A stretch of 64,000 nucleotides of DNA from Bacillota bacterium (GCA_023411555.1 JAEYOQ010000064.1:62001-126000); one strand, 5' to 3'; counted from the first letter of the stretch, positions 17,757 to 27,749 are shown. Translations and numbers: made by a program. The notes: a model not told the origin generated them from the sequence alone.

Positions 17757-17795
17757 ATGGAGGTAGTAATGGAGGTAGCAATGGATGTAGCAATG
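17757..17795 (+). repeat. Tandem 12-bp repeat carrying start codons and ribosome sites
   Basis: Units ATGGAGGTAGTA, ATGGAGGTAGCA and ATGGATGTAGCA are followed by a fourth ATGGA. Each unit holds an in-frame ATG and a GGAGG or GGATG that can act as ribosome site for the next unit, so the gene has up to four candidate starts in one frame. Confidence 0.8.
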
Positions 17796-19286
17796 GAACA
17801 TAAGATAAAAATATTACCCGGAACTCCCGATGACAATAATAGAGAGTATTTACCGGAAGCAATCAAAGGCTCGGATATAGTTGTCAATGAGAATGGTAAT
17901 AACTCACAACCCTATCCAAAAGGACTTCAAGAGTTTCATGAAATTATGGGCAATGAAACACCGGATACCTGGTATGAATATGTACCGGAGTGCTATGACC
18001 CATCAATGAAGACACCTCTCGTATTTGCGATGCATGGTGGTTTGATGACAGGCTGGGGGCAGGCAGTCTATACTTCTTGGACTATGGTGGCAGACAGAGA
18101 TAATATCATAGTAGTCTTTCCCAATGCTCACAGCAGAAGGTTATGGACCTTGGAGGCAACTGAACTGGAACTTAAAATCAATACTCAGATGCCGGACGAA
18201 ATGAAACAAAACTTAGCAAGTAATGAAGAGAATCCGGATATTAAGTTGGTCTTTGCTTTAATGGATTACCTCAATGGCAAATACAACATTGATGAGGAAA
18301 GAATCTTCATGCAGGGAATGTCCAACGGTAATATGTTCACTTCACAGTTTGCCAGATATTATGGGGACCGATTAACAGCAGCATCCGGTGCCGGCGGTGG
18401 GACACCCAATCCTCGACTCCTATATCAGGATGGAAAGCTTAAGAATCACGCCGGTCCAATCGGAATGTGGACCTCGATACCGGAGACCAATGGTTGTCCG
18501 CCATGGTGTGAATTTGATGATTTAACAATCTACAAATACACAAGAGTGTACTGGAATGAGTTGAATGAATGTCATACCGATCCGCAAATCAGTATTATTG
18601 GAGAAAATGCATTTGCATTTTACAAAGGAGATAAGGTGGATAATGTTTTTCTTGAAATAAAAAATAGGGATCATGGGCAGACCTTGGATGAAGCAGCCTT
18701 GGTTTGGGATTATTATTTCTCTGGACTTCGAAGAAAAGCAGATGGAACCATCGTGGATGAAGGCTCGAGAATCCCGCGTGAAGGGGATCAATTTGCGATA
18801 GCGGTTGCCGACGGCTGTACAACAGCTTGGTTTGAGAATAAGAGGGTGGAGATGAAGACTCCGGCAATTAAGTGGCAGAAGTTAAAATATCACGGATTAA
18901 ACGGTGGGCAGAAAGTAAGGGGTGAATATATCTGTGTACCGATTTCCTTCCTTGCTCAGACATTTGGCGCTGAATATAAATACAGGGAAGACGGAGCAAT
19001 TGCATACCTATTCTTGAAGGATAAGGGAGTGCTGCAGTTTGCCAGAGGAAGCATTGCCTGCTTGATCGACAATGAGATCCGATGTATGTACTGTGAAGCC
19101 TTACATAGAGATGGTGAGCTATGTATATCCCTTGAATGGTTCGCAAGATTTATTATGAATATGTGTGCATCACGATATGATGACGTCCTATATGTAACGG
19201 ATCATCATGCAGAGCTTGGTGAGAATATGGCTGATATTATTCGTAATCTCCTACACAATAGAAAAGAAATAATTGAACTAAGCTAG
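17769..19286 (+). CDS. ~500-residue esterase, four-member family, copy 2
   Basis: It has the same three-part architecture as copy 1: shared leader (PGTPDDNNREYLPE, VVNENGNNSQPYP), hydrolase core with MHGGLMTGWGQ, nucleophile GMSNGN, histidine in NRDHGQTLDEA, and the C-terminal amine-oxidase-N-like part (VPISFLAQTFGAEY). The residue after the nucleophile is Asn rather than Met, a difference from copies 1 and 3. The start is ambiguous because of a 12-bp repeat; the first ATG with a GGAGG site is used, while homology with copy 4 favours the ATG at 17793. It is cytoplasmic by lack of a signal peptide. Confidence 0.79.
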   Translation: MEVAMDVAMEHKIKILPGTPDDNNREYLPEAIKGSDIVVNENGNNSQPYPKGLQEFHEIMGNETPDTWYEYVPECYDPSMKTPLVFAMHGGLMTGWGQAVYTSWTMVADRDNIIVVFPNAHSRRLWTLEATELELKINTQMPDEMKQNLASNEENPDIKLVFALMDYLNGKYNIDEERIFMQGMSNGNMFTSQFARYYGDRLTAASGAGGGTPNPRLLYQDGKLKNHAGPIGMWTSIPETNGCPPWCEFDDLTIYKYTRVYWNELNECHTDPQISIIGENAFAFYKGDKVDNVFLEIKNRDHGQTLDEAALVWDYYFSGLRRKADGTIVDEGSRIPREGDQFAIAVADGCTTAWFENKRVEMKTPAIKWQKLKYHGLNGGQKVRGEYICVPISFLAQTFGAEYKYREDGAIAYLFLKDKGVLQFARGSIACLIDNEIRCMYCEALHRDGELCISLEWFARFIMNMCASRYDDVLYVTDHHAELGENMADIIRNLLHNRKEIIELS

Positions 19287-19303
19287 ATTGAGAGGAAATT
19301 AAT

Positions 19304-20803
19304 ATGGCAGTGATTAGAATTGTACCGGGAACGCCGGATGATAATAACAGAGAGTATCTTCCGGAGAAAATTCGATATACGGATACCGTAGTGAATGAGA
19401 ATGGGAATAATTCCATCGTATATCCCAAAGGACTTAAGGAGTTTAAGGAAGTAGTTATTGATGGCCAGGAGGATGTCTGGTATGAATATGTTCCGGAAAG
19501 CTATGATCCTTCCAAGAAGGTTCCCCTTATCATCGGATTGCATGGCGGTCTTATGACAGGCTGGGGACATGCCATCTATACTTCATGGACTCTGGTAGCG
19601 GAGAGAGAAGGCTTTATCTGTCTCTTCCCTAATGCTCATGAGAAACGAATGTGGGCTAATAATGGCATCTTTGATGACTTTGATCCAGCACTGGCACCGG
19701 ATCTTCCAATCGTAATACCACCCAAGGATATTAAGGATAATCATGATATGAATATGATACTTGCTCTGATTGATAAGATGAAGGAGAAGTATAGCATCGA
19801 TGAGGGCAGAATATTCATGCAGGGGATGTCGATGGGTAACCTTATGACAGGGCAGTTTGTAAGAGAGTATGGAGATATTTTGGCAGGTGCAGCCGGTTCG
19901 GGGGGGCCCAGTGAGCTGAAGAATATTTTTGACCAGGATGGAAGGATTATTAACAAGGCAGGTCACCTTGCAATCTGGCAATCACGACCGGAGAAAAATG
20001 GCCTTCCACCAGGGAAAGAATATGATGAGTATACAATTAATAAGATGAACCGTATCTACTGGATGAGACTGAATGAGTGCGAACTGGTTCCGCAGATTAG
20101 TATAATCGGTGAAGATAATTTCGCCTTTTATAAAGGGAAGAAGGCAGACCTGGCTTATCTTGACATAAAGAACAGGGATCATGGGCAGACCTTAGATGAA
20201 GCCTTCCTCTACTGGGATTATCTTTTCTCAGGAACCAGAAGAAATGAAGATGGTACAATAACTCATGAGGAAAGTAAGCTGCCTAGAGCTGGCGACGTGT
20301 TTGGTATAGCTGTCGCAGGAGGCTATGACAAGGCTTGGTTTAAAAATAAGGTGGTTGCTTTGAAGACAAAAGCAATACAGTGGGATAAGCTAAAATACCA
20401 TGGATTAAATGGTGATCAGCTTGTCAGAGGCTCTTACCTTTGTGTACCCCTATCATTTATTGCAGAAGTATTTGAAGCGGATTATGAAACAGAGGATGAT
20501 GCTGCTACCGTTGTATTAACCCTTAAGGATAAAAGAAGATTGCAATTTGCAAGAGGCAGCATTGGCTGTGTAATTGATCATACCCTTCGATGTATGTATT
20601 GTGAAGCCCTTCACAGAGAGAATGAATTACTTGTATCCATCGAGTGGTTTGCAAAGTATTTCTATGGACTTCAGGTTACAAGCTGCGAGGGAGTCACCTA
20701 CATAACGGACCATTTTGCAGATCTATCCGCATTCATGGCAGATTTAATCAGGGATCTGCTGAAGGGTGAGATGGTACCGGATAACTACGACGATTTACTT
20801 TAA
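19304..20803 (+). CDS. ~500-residue esterase, four-member family, copy 3
   Basis: A 499-residue paralogue with leader PGTPDDNNREYLPE and VVNENGNNS, hydrolase core LHGGLMTGWGH, nucleophile GMSMGN (Ser176), histidine in NRDHGQTLDEA, and the same C-terminal domain (VPLSFIAEVFEADY). AGAGGA stands before the ATG, 17 bases after copy 2. Three copies in tandem indicate local duplication, yet the middle part (about residues 115-150) differs strongly between them, which suggests divergence in substrate pocket or lid rather than simple dosage (inference). Confidence 0.8.
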   Translation: MAVIRIVPGTPDDNNREYLPEKIRYTDTVVNENGNNSIVYPKGLKEFKEVVIDGQEDVWYEYVPESYDPSKKVPLIIGLHGGLMTGWGHAIYTSWTLVAEREGFICLFPNAHEKRMWANNGIFDDFDPALAPDLPIVIPPKDIKDNHDMNMILALIDKMKEKYSIDEGRIFMQGMSMGNLMTGQFVREYGDILAGAAGSGGPSELKNIFDQDGRIINKAGHLAIWQSRPEKNGLPPGKEYDEYTINKMNRIYWMRLNECELVPQISIIGEDNFAFYKGKKADLAYLDIKNRDHGQTLDEAFLYWDYLFSGTRRNEDGTITHEESKLPRAGDVFGIAVAGGYDKAWFKNKVVALKTKAIQWDKLKYHGLNGDQLVRGSYLCVPLSFIAEVFEADYETEDDAATVVLTLKDKRRLQFARGSIGCVIDHTLRCMYCEALHRENELLVSIEWFAKYFYGLQVTSCEGVTYITDHFADLSAFMADLIRDLLKGEMVPDNYDDLL

Positions 20804-20844
20804 CCGTAAGACAGAGTTTAGAGCAATATGAAAGGAGTATTATC

Positions 20845-21951
20845 ATGAGTAAAATAATTGCATACACCCATATTGGAGACTATGGACAAGCAGTTGACAG
20901 CATTAAATTTGTGTTGGATAATGAGGTAAACGAGAACGAGGTTGCTCTTACAATCGAAGGACATTATAGGGATTTAAGCGGAAAGGCTTTATCAAAGGGG
21001 ATTCTATCCATTGAGAAGACAGTAGATGGAGTGATGGCTGTCGTCGATCCCTTTTTATACCGGTATGATTTCAAGATTACTGGAAGGATTGGAAGGGAAG
21101 AGATTGCAGTAACAAAAGAGGAAGTGAGTGAGCTTGTTGTTAAGGATTTAGATACCTTTACTCCAAAGAATGAGAATGGTGTAATATATAGAATATATGA
21201 ACCGGAAGCAATTACGGCAAGACCCTTGGTGCTATTTCTTCACGGTGGCGGTGAGTGTGGTGAAGATAATATTCTTCAGATGACAGGAACGATAGGTGCA
21301 TTAAGATTAGCTGAAAAATGGCCGGAGATGTATATAATGGCACCTCAGGCACCGGCTGGCGCCCTTACCATGCTTGAGAATTTTGAAGTAATGAAGAAAA
21401 GAGGCAATCCTTTCCGTGTTGAGATGGGAATGACTCCTTTTGCTCTGAAGGGTGAGAGAGGATGGAACAGGGATTACTTAGGTAAGGTATGTGACATCAT
21501 TCGCAGGATGATTGTTGATGGGAAAGTCGATCCTAAGAGAGTTTATGTAATCGGTATGAGTATGGGAGGAGGCGGAACGATTAATGCAGTGTCTGTTGCA
21601 CCGGACCTATTTGCAGCAGCAGCACCGATCTGCCCCAGTATGAATGGAGAGAGCTATGCTCAACTATTACATTGGCCAAAAGTACCGGTATGGATCTCCA
21701 CAGCATATATGGATCACCAGCATGGCAGACATGCATATATTTTAAATGCATGTAACAAGCTTTGGGAAGAAGGCAGAAAAGATGTGAAATATACCATGTA
21801 TCTTCCTGAGGAATTGGAACAGTATGGTATCGGTAATACAGAGGGAATCACGGATAAAGAGCTTGACGCAGAAAACCATAATAGCTGGATACTTACATTA
21901 CATAATGAAAAAGGAATCCTAGATTGGATGATTTCTCATGTAAAAGAATAA
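20845..21951 (+). CDS. Esterase with N-terminal Ig-like domain (feruloyl esterase/phospholipase type)
   Basis: A 368-residue protein with a beta-rich N-terminal domain (about residues 1-105) and an alpha/beta-hydrolase with FLHGGGECGEDNILQMTG, nucleophile GMSMGG (Ser239) and a histidine near the C-terminus (AENHNSW). The same motif set occurs in the gene at 25115-26194 on the other strand, so the two are paralogues. Related proteins are annotated as prolyl oligopeptidase-like or phospholipase/carboxylesterases. No signal peptide is visible. It lies 41 bases after copy 3 and 28 bases before the lacI-type gene, in the same operon. Confidence 0.83.
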   Translation: MSKIIAYTHIGDYGQAVDSIKFVLDNEVNENEVALTIEGHYRDLSGKALSKGILSIEKTVDGVMAVVDPFLYRYDFKITGRIGREEIAVTKEEVSELVVKDLDTFTPKNENGVIYRIYEPEAITARPLVLFLHGGGECGEDNILQMTGTIGALRLAEKWPEMYIMAPQAPAGALTMLENFEVMKKRGNPFRVEMGMTPFALKGERGWNRDYLGKVCDIIRRMIVDGKVDPKRVYVIGMSMGGGGTINAVSVAPDLFAAAAPICPSMNGESYAQLLHWPKVPVWISTAYMDHQHGRHAYILNACNKLWEEGRKDVKYTMYLPEELEQYGIGNTEGITDKELDAENHNSWILTLHNEKGILDWMISHVKE

Positions 21952-21979
21952 CTTCTAGTATAAAGTGAGGGAAGGATAA

Positions 21980-22966
21980 ATGGCAACAATCAAGGATGTA
22001 GCGAAGCATGCGAATGTATCGATAGCAACCGTGTCCAGAATCATAAATAACAGAGGACCAATCAGCAGTACAACCTGACAAAAAGTATATGATTCTATGA
22101 AACTATTAAATTATCAGCCGAATGAGATGGCCAGGGCGCTGCAGAAGCAAAAAAGTAATATAATTGGCTTGATTGTGCCGTTTATTGAGTATCCTTTCTT
22201 TAGCAGGCTAATCGAGGCCATTGAAGAGACCTGCCATAATAATGGATACAAGCTAATGTTATGTCGTTCTGCAGAGAACGAGGATCGTGAAATCGAGATG
22301 GTATCCATGCTCGAGGGTAATAAGGTAGATGGAATAATATTATGCAGCAGACTGGGCGATACAAGCATATATGCAGTGAAAAAGATGCCGATTGTTAGCA
22401 TCGACAGAGATATAGAGAGTTTTTCTACTGTTACATCAGACAATTATCATGGTGGGGCACTAGCCGCCAAAGAACTTTATAGGGCTGGAAGCAGGAGCCC
22501 GGTATTGTTCGGAACTAAATTACCGGGCTATATGTCTATGAATGATAGGAATCTTGGTTTTTTTGAGGAATGTAAGAAGCTGGGTATGAATCCACGATAT
22601 ATTTATGCATCCGGGACATCCTTTGATGATGCTACTGTGGTACAAAATTTTCTGAAAGGCATGAAAGAATACTCTGAAGTAGATGGTCTATTTATCACCG
22701 GTGATGCACTAGCTGCGACGATAATTTGTAATCAGGAGGTAAGAAAATCAGGAATCATCGATCGAATACCTGTGATTGGTTATGATGGACTGGAGATATC
22801 AAAACTACTTGACCTTACTACAATTGCGCAGCCTATTTACGACATGGGAGTGTGCGCTACGGAGCAGGTAATCAGAGGGATTAAGGGAAAAGTGATGCAC
22901 ACGCGTTCTATTTTACCAGTGCAGTTAATTGAAAGACATAGTACAAGCAAATACAAGAATGATTGA
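21980..22966 (+). pseudogene. LacI-family regulator interrupted by a TGA codon
   Basis: From the ATG preceded by GGAAGG the frame encodes a classic LacI DNA-binding domain (MATIKDVAKHANVSIATVSR), then meets TGA at 22076-22078, codon 33, where family members usually carry an Arg or similar codon. The same frame continues without shift through the hinge region (LLNYQPNEMARAL) and the whole periplasmic-binding-protein-like effector domain to the stop at 22966. Full read-through would give 328 residues, the normal family length. A single CGA-to-TGA change would explain it. Restart at the ATG at 22097 would yield an effector domain without helix-turn-helix. It may be a mutation, a sequencing error or read-through. 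Confidence 0.85.
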
Positions 22967-22985
22967 TGTAGAGGAGAATAGATTC

Positions 22986-23825
22986 ATGTCATTATTAACT
23001 TATAATTTTGAAAGTGAATATCTAAATAATAATCACCAGATATCTGTTATTCTTCCAGATAAGAAGAGAGGTGTAGCTCCAGAAGAATTTTATCGTAGTG
23101 GGAAGAAATACAAAGTACTTTGGTTACTTCATGGTACTTATGGCGATTATACGGATTGGATTAGGAAAACGAATATAGAGCTTTATGCGGCAGAGAAGGA
23201 CCTTGTGGTTGTGCTTCCTTCAGCACTTAACTCAAACTATTCAAACTGGCCGGATGCAATGCTCGGCTTTAACATGTATGACTATTTTACCAAGGAATTA
23301 ATGCCTCTTATCTATGGTTGGTTACCGGTATCGGACAAGAGAGAAGATAATTTCATTGCAGGTCTTTCCATGGGTGGTCGTGGAGCAATCAAGTTTGCAG
23401 CTAATTATCCAGAGCTTTTTGCAGCTGCAGCTGTGCTTTCAGCAGTTCCGGTTCCCTTTGATGAGCTAAGACCCGGCCATCCTTGTATCATTATGGATAC
23501 GGATAATCCTAGAATGGTACAGATTATTAAGAATGCAGGTGGCTTTGAAGCCTATTCAGCTTCTGAAGAAAATGTTTGGGCTATCATTGATCAGCTAGCA
23601 CCTACAGGAAGACTTCCCAAATTAATGTTTGCATGTGGACATGAGGATCTACTCCTTTTTGACAGATACAAAGCCTTTCAGGAACATTGTAAAGAAATCG
23701 GCTTAGAGGTGAAGTGGTTTGATCTTCCGGGATATAAACATGAGTGGAGATTCTGGGATATAGCTATCCAGGAGGCTTTGGATTTCTTCGGATTTAAGGA
23801 AGCAGATGGAGGAAATCCATTCTAA
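22986..23825 (+). CDS. CE1-like carbohydrate esterase
   Basis: A 279-residue cytoplasmic esterase of the same short type as 15348-16157, with VLWLLHGTYGDYTDW, nucleophile GLSMGG (Ser128) and histidine region GYKHEWRFWD. The start is set at the ATG with GAGGAG upstream and the conserved N-terminus MSLLTYNFES; the open frame extends further upstream into the regulator gene without a ribosome site. It is the last gene of the operon and is followed after 14 bases by a hairpin. Confidence 0.88.
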   Translation: MSLLTYNFESEYLNNNHQISVILPDKKRGVAPEEFYRSGKKYKVLWLLHGTYGDYTDWIRKTNIELYAAEKDLVVVLPSALNSNYSNWPDAMLGFNMYDYFTKELMPLIYGWLPVSDKREDNFIAGLSMGGRGAIKFAANYPELFAAAAVLSAVPVPFDELRPGHPCIIMDTDNPRMVQIIKNAGGFEAYSASEENVWAIIDQLAPTGRLPKLMFACGHEDLLLFDRYKAFQEHCKEIGLEVKWFDLPGYKHEWRFWDIAIQEALDFFGFKEADGGNPF

Positions 23826-23838
23826 TCGTTAACACAAG

Positions 23839-23871
23839 AAGGGGTGTCGCAATCATGGAGCGGCACCCCTT
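23839..23871. terminator. Bidirectional terminator between convergent esterase operons
   Basis: A 12-base stem (AAGGGGTGTCGC pairing with GCGGCACCCCTT, one G-U) with a nine-base loop lies between the + operon ending at 23825 and the - operon ending at 23915. T-tracts are short in both directions. Confidence 0.7.
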
Positions 23872-23914
23872 TACGCATGTAATCGGCAGGGCTTTATCAT
23901 CTGGTGGAATAAAA

Positions 23915-25096
23915 CTAGCTATTCATACATTCATATGCGAAATCTCTGATTTTTGGATGAATCTCGTGATATACCTTAGGGAAGCTCATGATGTGCTGTG
24001 CATAAAAGATACTGATATGGTTGAAGGGATCAACTAAGGCATATGCTCCGGCGGCACCATCCCATCCAAATTCACCAAGCGGTGATTTTGAGATTTTGTC
24101 ATCGACAAGTACTCTAACTCCTAGGCCGTATTCATATCCTATCTTCCCGGCAAAGGCAAAGTCTTCACTCATTTGTCCCTTAGTATATGGAATAGTAAAG
24201 AGCTTAATTGATTCTTCAGAAAGGATTCTTGCTCCGTTAGCCCCTACACCACCATTACATAATGCATCAATAAATGTACTATAGGCGTCTACCGTGCCTG
24301 CAAGACCTGCACCTCCGCTTTCATAGTTCGCTGTAAACTTAAAACTATTGGACATAACACCGTCATCAGGTTTGATCTCATCCGTACCAAATACACCCAT
24401 ATACATTGCACAGATTCGGTCAGATAGGTTCTTATCATCATTCCAGTGAAAATAAAAATCCTTAATACCAAGGGGATCAAAGATATTCTCTTTTAGATAT
24501 TCTGAGTATTTTTGACCGGTTACAGCCTCAACCACAGCAGCTAAAACATCATGTCCCAAGCCGTAGGAATATCTGGTTCTTGGTTCATAAACGAGTGGCA
24601 TTTTTGCCATCTCAGCAATCACTTCTCTTGTAGAAGCCAGATTATTGCTCCTTACTCTGAGATCTTCCAGCTCCTTTGCTGTGGTATCATAGGAAAGGCC
24701 GGCTGTCATACTCATTAGATCAATGATTCGTATCGTATTATGTGCAAGATGACATCGGTCCGTTGCCTTTGGCCAACGAAGGGGGAATTCAAACTTGAAT
24801 TCGTCTGCAACCATCAGCCGGTCATATTCCGGAAGGTAGTCACGTACCTCATCATACAGTCCTAAAGTACCCCTCTCAATCTGTTGCATCACAGCAGTCA
24901 TAGTTACAACCTTTGTCGCTGAGAATAGACGGAACAGGGTATTCTCTGCAAGTGGTTTCTTGTAATCATAGTCAGAATAACCGGTCATATGTCGATACAC
25001 GACCTCATGATCCTTAGTTATCTTGCAGGAAGCTGCCGGAATTCCATACTCTTTATTCAGAGAATTAATATATTCTGTTAATTTGTCGAAATTCAT
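23915..25096 (-). CDS. Beta-lactamase-fold serine hydrolase (family VIII esterase-like)
   Basis: A 393-residue serine hydrolase of the class C beta-lactamase/family VIII esterase group. The active-site SxxK motif is FSATKVV (Ser59, Lys62), the tyrosine motif is RYSYGLGHD, and the C-terminal region has GWDGAAGAY. There is no signal peptide, unlike true penicillin-binding proteins and beta-lactamases, so a cytoplasmic esterase role fits. AAGGAGA precedes the ATG. It is the last gene of the minus-strand operon with the permeases, sucrose phosphorylase-like enzyme and esterase. Confidence 0.85.
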   Translation of the reverse strand: MNFDKLTEYINSLNKEYGIPAASCKITKDHEVVYRHMTGYSDYDYKKPLAENTLFRLFSATKVVTMTAVMQQIERGTLGLYDEVRDYLPEYDRLMVADEFKFEFPLRWPKATDRCHLAHNTIRIIDLMSMTAGLSYDTTAKELEDLRVRSNNLASTREVIAEMAKMPLVYEPRTRYSYGLGHDVLAAVVEAVTGQKYSEYLKENIFDPLGIKDFYFHWNDDKNLSDRICAMYMGVFGTDEIKPDDGVMSNSFKFTANYESGGAGLAGTVDAYSTFIDALCNGGVGANGARILSEESIKLFTIPYTKGQMSEDFAFAGKIGYEYGLGVRVLVDDKISKSPLGEFGWDGAAGAYALVDPFNHISIFYAQHIMSFPKVYHEIHPKIRDFAYECMNS

Positions 25097-25114
25097 AGTG
25101 ATCTCCTTCTATGT

Positions 25115-26194
25115 TTATTTGCGCTGGCTTACCAGCCAGTCCATTATACCATATTCATTGTTATAAGTAAGTACCCACGCATTATGGTTTTCTGAGAATC
25201 GTTCCATAATAGGAAGCTCAGGATTTGACAATCCATACCGCTCAAAATCCTCGGGAGAGTAGAGGGTAAGATGTGCATTTCTATTTCCACTATCCTTTAA
25301 TTTCATTATAGCATCAACAATGTACTTATGGCGATAGAAAGTATGATCAACATATGCAGTGGAAACCCAGAGCTTTGTATTCACAAGGGAACTTAGGATG
25401 TGGTAAGTATCAGGTATCATAGTTGGACAGATCGGAGCCGCAGCTGCAAATAAATCGCCGGCTATGGATAAAGCACGTATTGTGCCGCACCCTCCCATGG
25501 ATAAACCGGTTATAAATACTTTATCTGGATCAACTCTTCCATCAGCAATCATTTTTCGAATGATATCGCATACCTTGGCAAGATATTCTCTGTGCCAGCC
25601 ATAGCCGGGTATAATGCTAGTCGTATAGAAGGTGTTTTTAAATATTACAGAAGGGTCAGGCAGCATCTCACTGATGTTACCGGGTGCCTGTGGTGCCATA
25701 ACATATATTTCAGGATACATCTCAGCCAGCTTTAGAGCACCGAGAGTGCCTGTCATTTGAAGTATATTATCGCTGCCACATTCTCCACCGCCATGCAGGA
25801 ATAGGAGGAGGGGACGGGGACCCTCTGCTTTTGGACGATAGAGGCGATAAATAACGTCACCCACCTCTTTTGCTTCAAATTTGTCCAAATCCTTAACATG
25901 GATATCATCAAGGGCAACATCAGCTTTGGAGAAGGTTATGATACTGTCCTGATTTTTAATCTCTAATTGAAAATCACCATTAAAATATATGGGATCGATG
26001 ACAATATGGTAGCCATTATTGGTGGGAGTGATAGAGCGAATCTTGCGGTTAACACTTCTGTTGCCTAAATAAGCCGTTAGTGAGATATGATCGGCGGTAA
26101 GCTCGGAAGGCCCATCATATAAATCAAAGGCAACAGCCTCCCAGCCACGGTTCTTTACTTCAACATGCACGAATAATTTCATGGATAATACCAT
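25115..26194 (-). CDS. Esterase with N-terminal Ig-like domain, paralogue of 20845
   Basis: A 359-residue protein with a beta-rich N-terminal region and a hydrolase core with FLHGGGECGSDNILQMTG, nucleophile GLSMGG (Ser232) and C-terminal histidine (SENHNAW). The chosen ATG has AGGA five bases upstream; an ATG four codons later matches the N-terminus of the paralogue and is the alternative. The open frame runs further upstream without support. The gene lies 18 bases before the beta-lactamase-fold gene and about 80 bases after the phosphorylase gene. Confidence 0.82.
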   Translation of the reverse strand: MVLSMKLFVHVEVKNRGWEAVAFDLYDGPSELTADHISLTAYLGNRSVNRKIRSITPTNNGYHIVIDPIYFNGDFQLEIKNQDSIITFSKADVALDDIHVKDLDKFEAKEVGDVIYRLYRPKAEGPRPLLLFLHGGGECGSDNILQMTGTLGALKLAEMYPEIYVMAPQAPGNISEMLPDPSVIFKNTFYTTSIIPGYGWHREYLAKVCDIIRKMIADGRVDPDKVFITGLSMGGCGTIRALSIAGDLFAAAAPICPTMIPDTYHILSSLVNTKLWVSTAYVDHTFYRHKYIVDAIMKLKDSGNRNAHLTLYSPEDFERYGLSNPELPIMERFSENHNAWVLTYNNEYGIMDWLVSQRK

Positions 26195-26273
26195 ACCTTT
26201 CCTATAGTCAAAGACAAGAGCATAAATACTTCGATATTTCACCATAATGTATCAGTAGAAAGGAGGCAAGCTA

Positions 26274-27734
26274 TTAAAGAATACACTCCGTATCAGATGC
26301 CTTGTCATAATAAGAGATGGAATAAGTTAATACCTTAAAATCTGCTCTTAACGTGGTTCGATACTCATCCTTTTCCCACGTAATTGTTATTGTACCATCA
26401 CCAAGGTTCTCTCCAACTCGAATAGTACCATTAAATGCTTCATATGTATTTCGAAAGCGCATTAGTTCATAGAGTCGGTTACAGACAGGCTTTGTTATCG
26501 CTGCCTCAACCTCAGCTCTAGAATAATTGTGACGGTTAATCGTTCTGGGATCTGGGTTTGTTTTCATGCTCTCAATATCGTTCTCTCCAGCGAGTAGACC
26601 AACATAATATACCTGAGGGATACCGGGAGTAAAGAATTGAACAGCTCTGGCAATAAGATAAGCGTTGTCATTACATCTGAGAGCGGAATAGTAGGTAGAG
26701 CCCAGCTGATAGCTTTGGAACTTCTCACCCTTTTTCTTAATCATACTTGGAAGCTTGATATACTGCTTTGCTTCTTTTGTAATGTCATCAACATCCTCTC
26801 TGACTAAGTTGATTTCATCCTCGTCAAGCAAGCCTACTACATCTACAACACCGATACCATCATGGGTATCTAAGGTAGTGAACTGTTTTCTGGGACAGAT
26901 GTTTAGCCAATGAATTAATCGGTCCGTTCTTCCGCTTTTCAGGCCATGCAATAAAAGCATTGGAAGAGCAAAATCATATACCCAGTACCCCCTTTCCGCC
27001 ATCTTAAGCTGTATCTTATAGTTCTCGTGAATCTCAGGAAGCATCTCTGTTCCTGTCTTATTTAATGGCTCCATACCGATATCAAGCACTTCCCAGATCT
27101 CCGGTTCGACGAAGAAGCAGCTTGACCCGGGACGTTTCGAAGCATAGGCAAAGGCATCAAATCGAATCAGGGGAACATGTTTGCTTAGAATTCCCAAATT
27201 TCTTTCATAATAATCCTGAGTAGCCTTAGAGTAAGGGTTGATATCAATCTGTTCCTGGAAGAACGTGTTCCACAAGTGGACCGCTTTGCCATCATCTCTT
27301 ACAAATTCAATATAAGGATGGTTTGCTTTTCTGCGATAGAGGGCAGCAGCCTGCTCTTCGGTGGGATTTCCATCCGGCCAGAATTCCTCCCAGTGGATAA
27401 ACATATCGCGGTAGGGGGAATGATCGCCATTGGTCATATAATCTTTAAATTCTTCCGAACGAATAGAGATATGGTTTAACATAAAATCAGCCATCATATA
27501 ATACTGATTAGCAAGCTTATCAATATCCTCCCAGGTGCCAAAATCAGGATCTACATTATCATAATTGATGACAGCAAAGCCTCGGTCACCGGAGGATGGG
27601 AAAAAGGGTAGGATATGTAAACCGCCTATGACACCGCTAAAATGCGCTGCTAATATATCATTTAGCTCTCTTAAGTTCTTTCCCATGCTGTCAGCATAGG
27701 TTATTAACATAATCTTATTATCTATTTTTTTCAT
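26274..27734 (-). CDS. GH13 subfamily 18 phosphorylase, sucrose phosphorylase-like
   Basis: A 486-residue cytoplasmic enzyme close in length and motif order to sucrose phosphorylases. The nucleophile is Asp193 in RFDAFAYASKRPGSSCF, the acid/base Glu234 in LPEIHENY, and the stabiliser Asp292 in LDTHDGIGVVD; VYDFALPMLLLHGL, STYYSAL and PGIPQVYYVG are also typical. Sucrose phosphorylase converts sucrose and phosphate to alpha-glucose 1-phosphate and fructose; related members use sucrose 6'-phosphate, glucosylglycerol or glucosylglycerate, so the substrate stays open. It lies 15 bases after a sugar permease gene, linking phosphorolysis to import. Confidence 0.9.
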   Translation of the reverse strand: MKKIDNKIMLITYADSMGKNLRELNDILAAHFSGVIGGLHILPFFPSSGDRGFAVINYDNVDPDFGTWEDIDKLANQYYMMADFMLNHISIRSEEFKDYMTNGDHSPYRDMFIHWEEFWPDGNPTEEQAAALYRRKANHPYIEFVRDDGKAVHLWNTFFQEQIDINPYSKATQDYYERNLGILSKHVPLIRFDAFAYASKRPGSSCFFVEPEIWEVLDIGMEPLNKTGTEMLPEIHENYKIQLKMAERGYWVYDFALPMLLLHGLKSGRTDRLIHWLNICPRKQFTTLDTHDGIGVVDVVGLLDEDEINLVREDVDDITKEAKQYIKLPSMIKKKGEKFQSYQLGSTYYSALRCNDNAYLIARAVQFFTPGIPQVYYVGLLAGENDIESMKTNPDPRTINRHNYSRAEVEAAITKPVCNRLYELMRFRNTYEAFNGTIRVGENLGDGTITITWEKDEYRTTLRADFKVLTYSISYYDKASDTECIL

Positions 27735-27749
27735 GAAATATCTCCTCCT

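Noticed and set aside
23915..25096. True beta-lactamase (antibiotic resistance)
   Set aside because: No signal peptide, esterase-operon context and family VIII-type motif layout make an intracellular esterase more likely.
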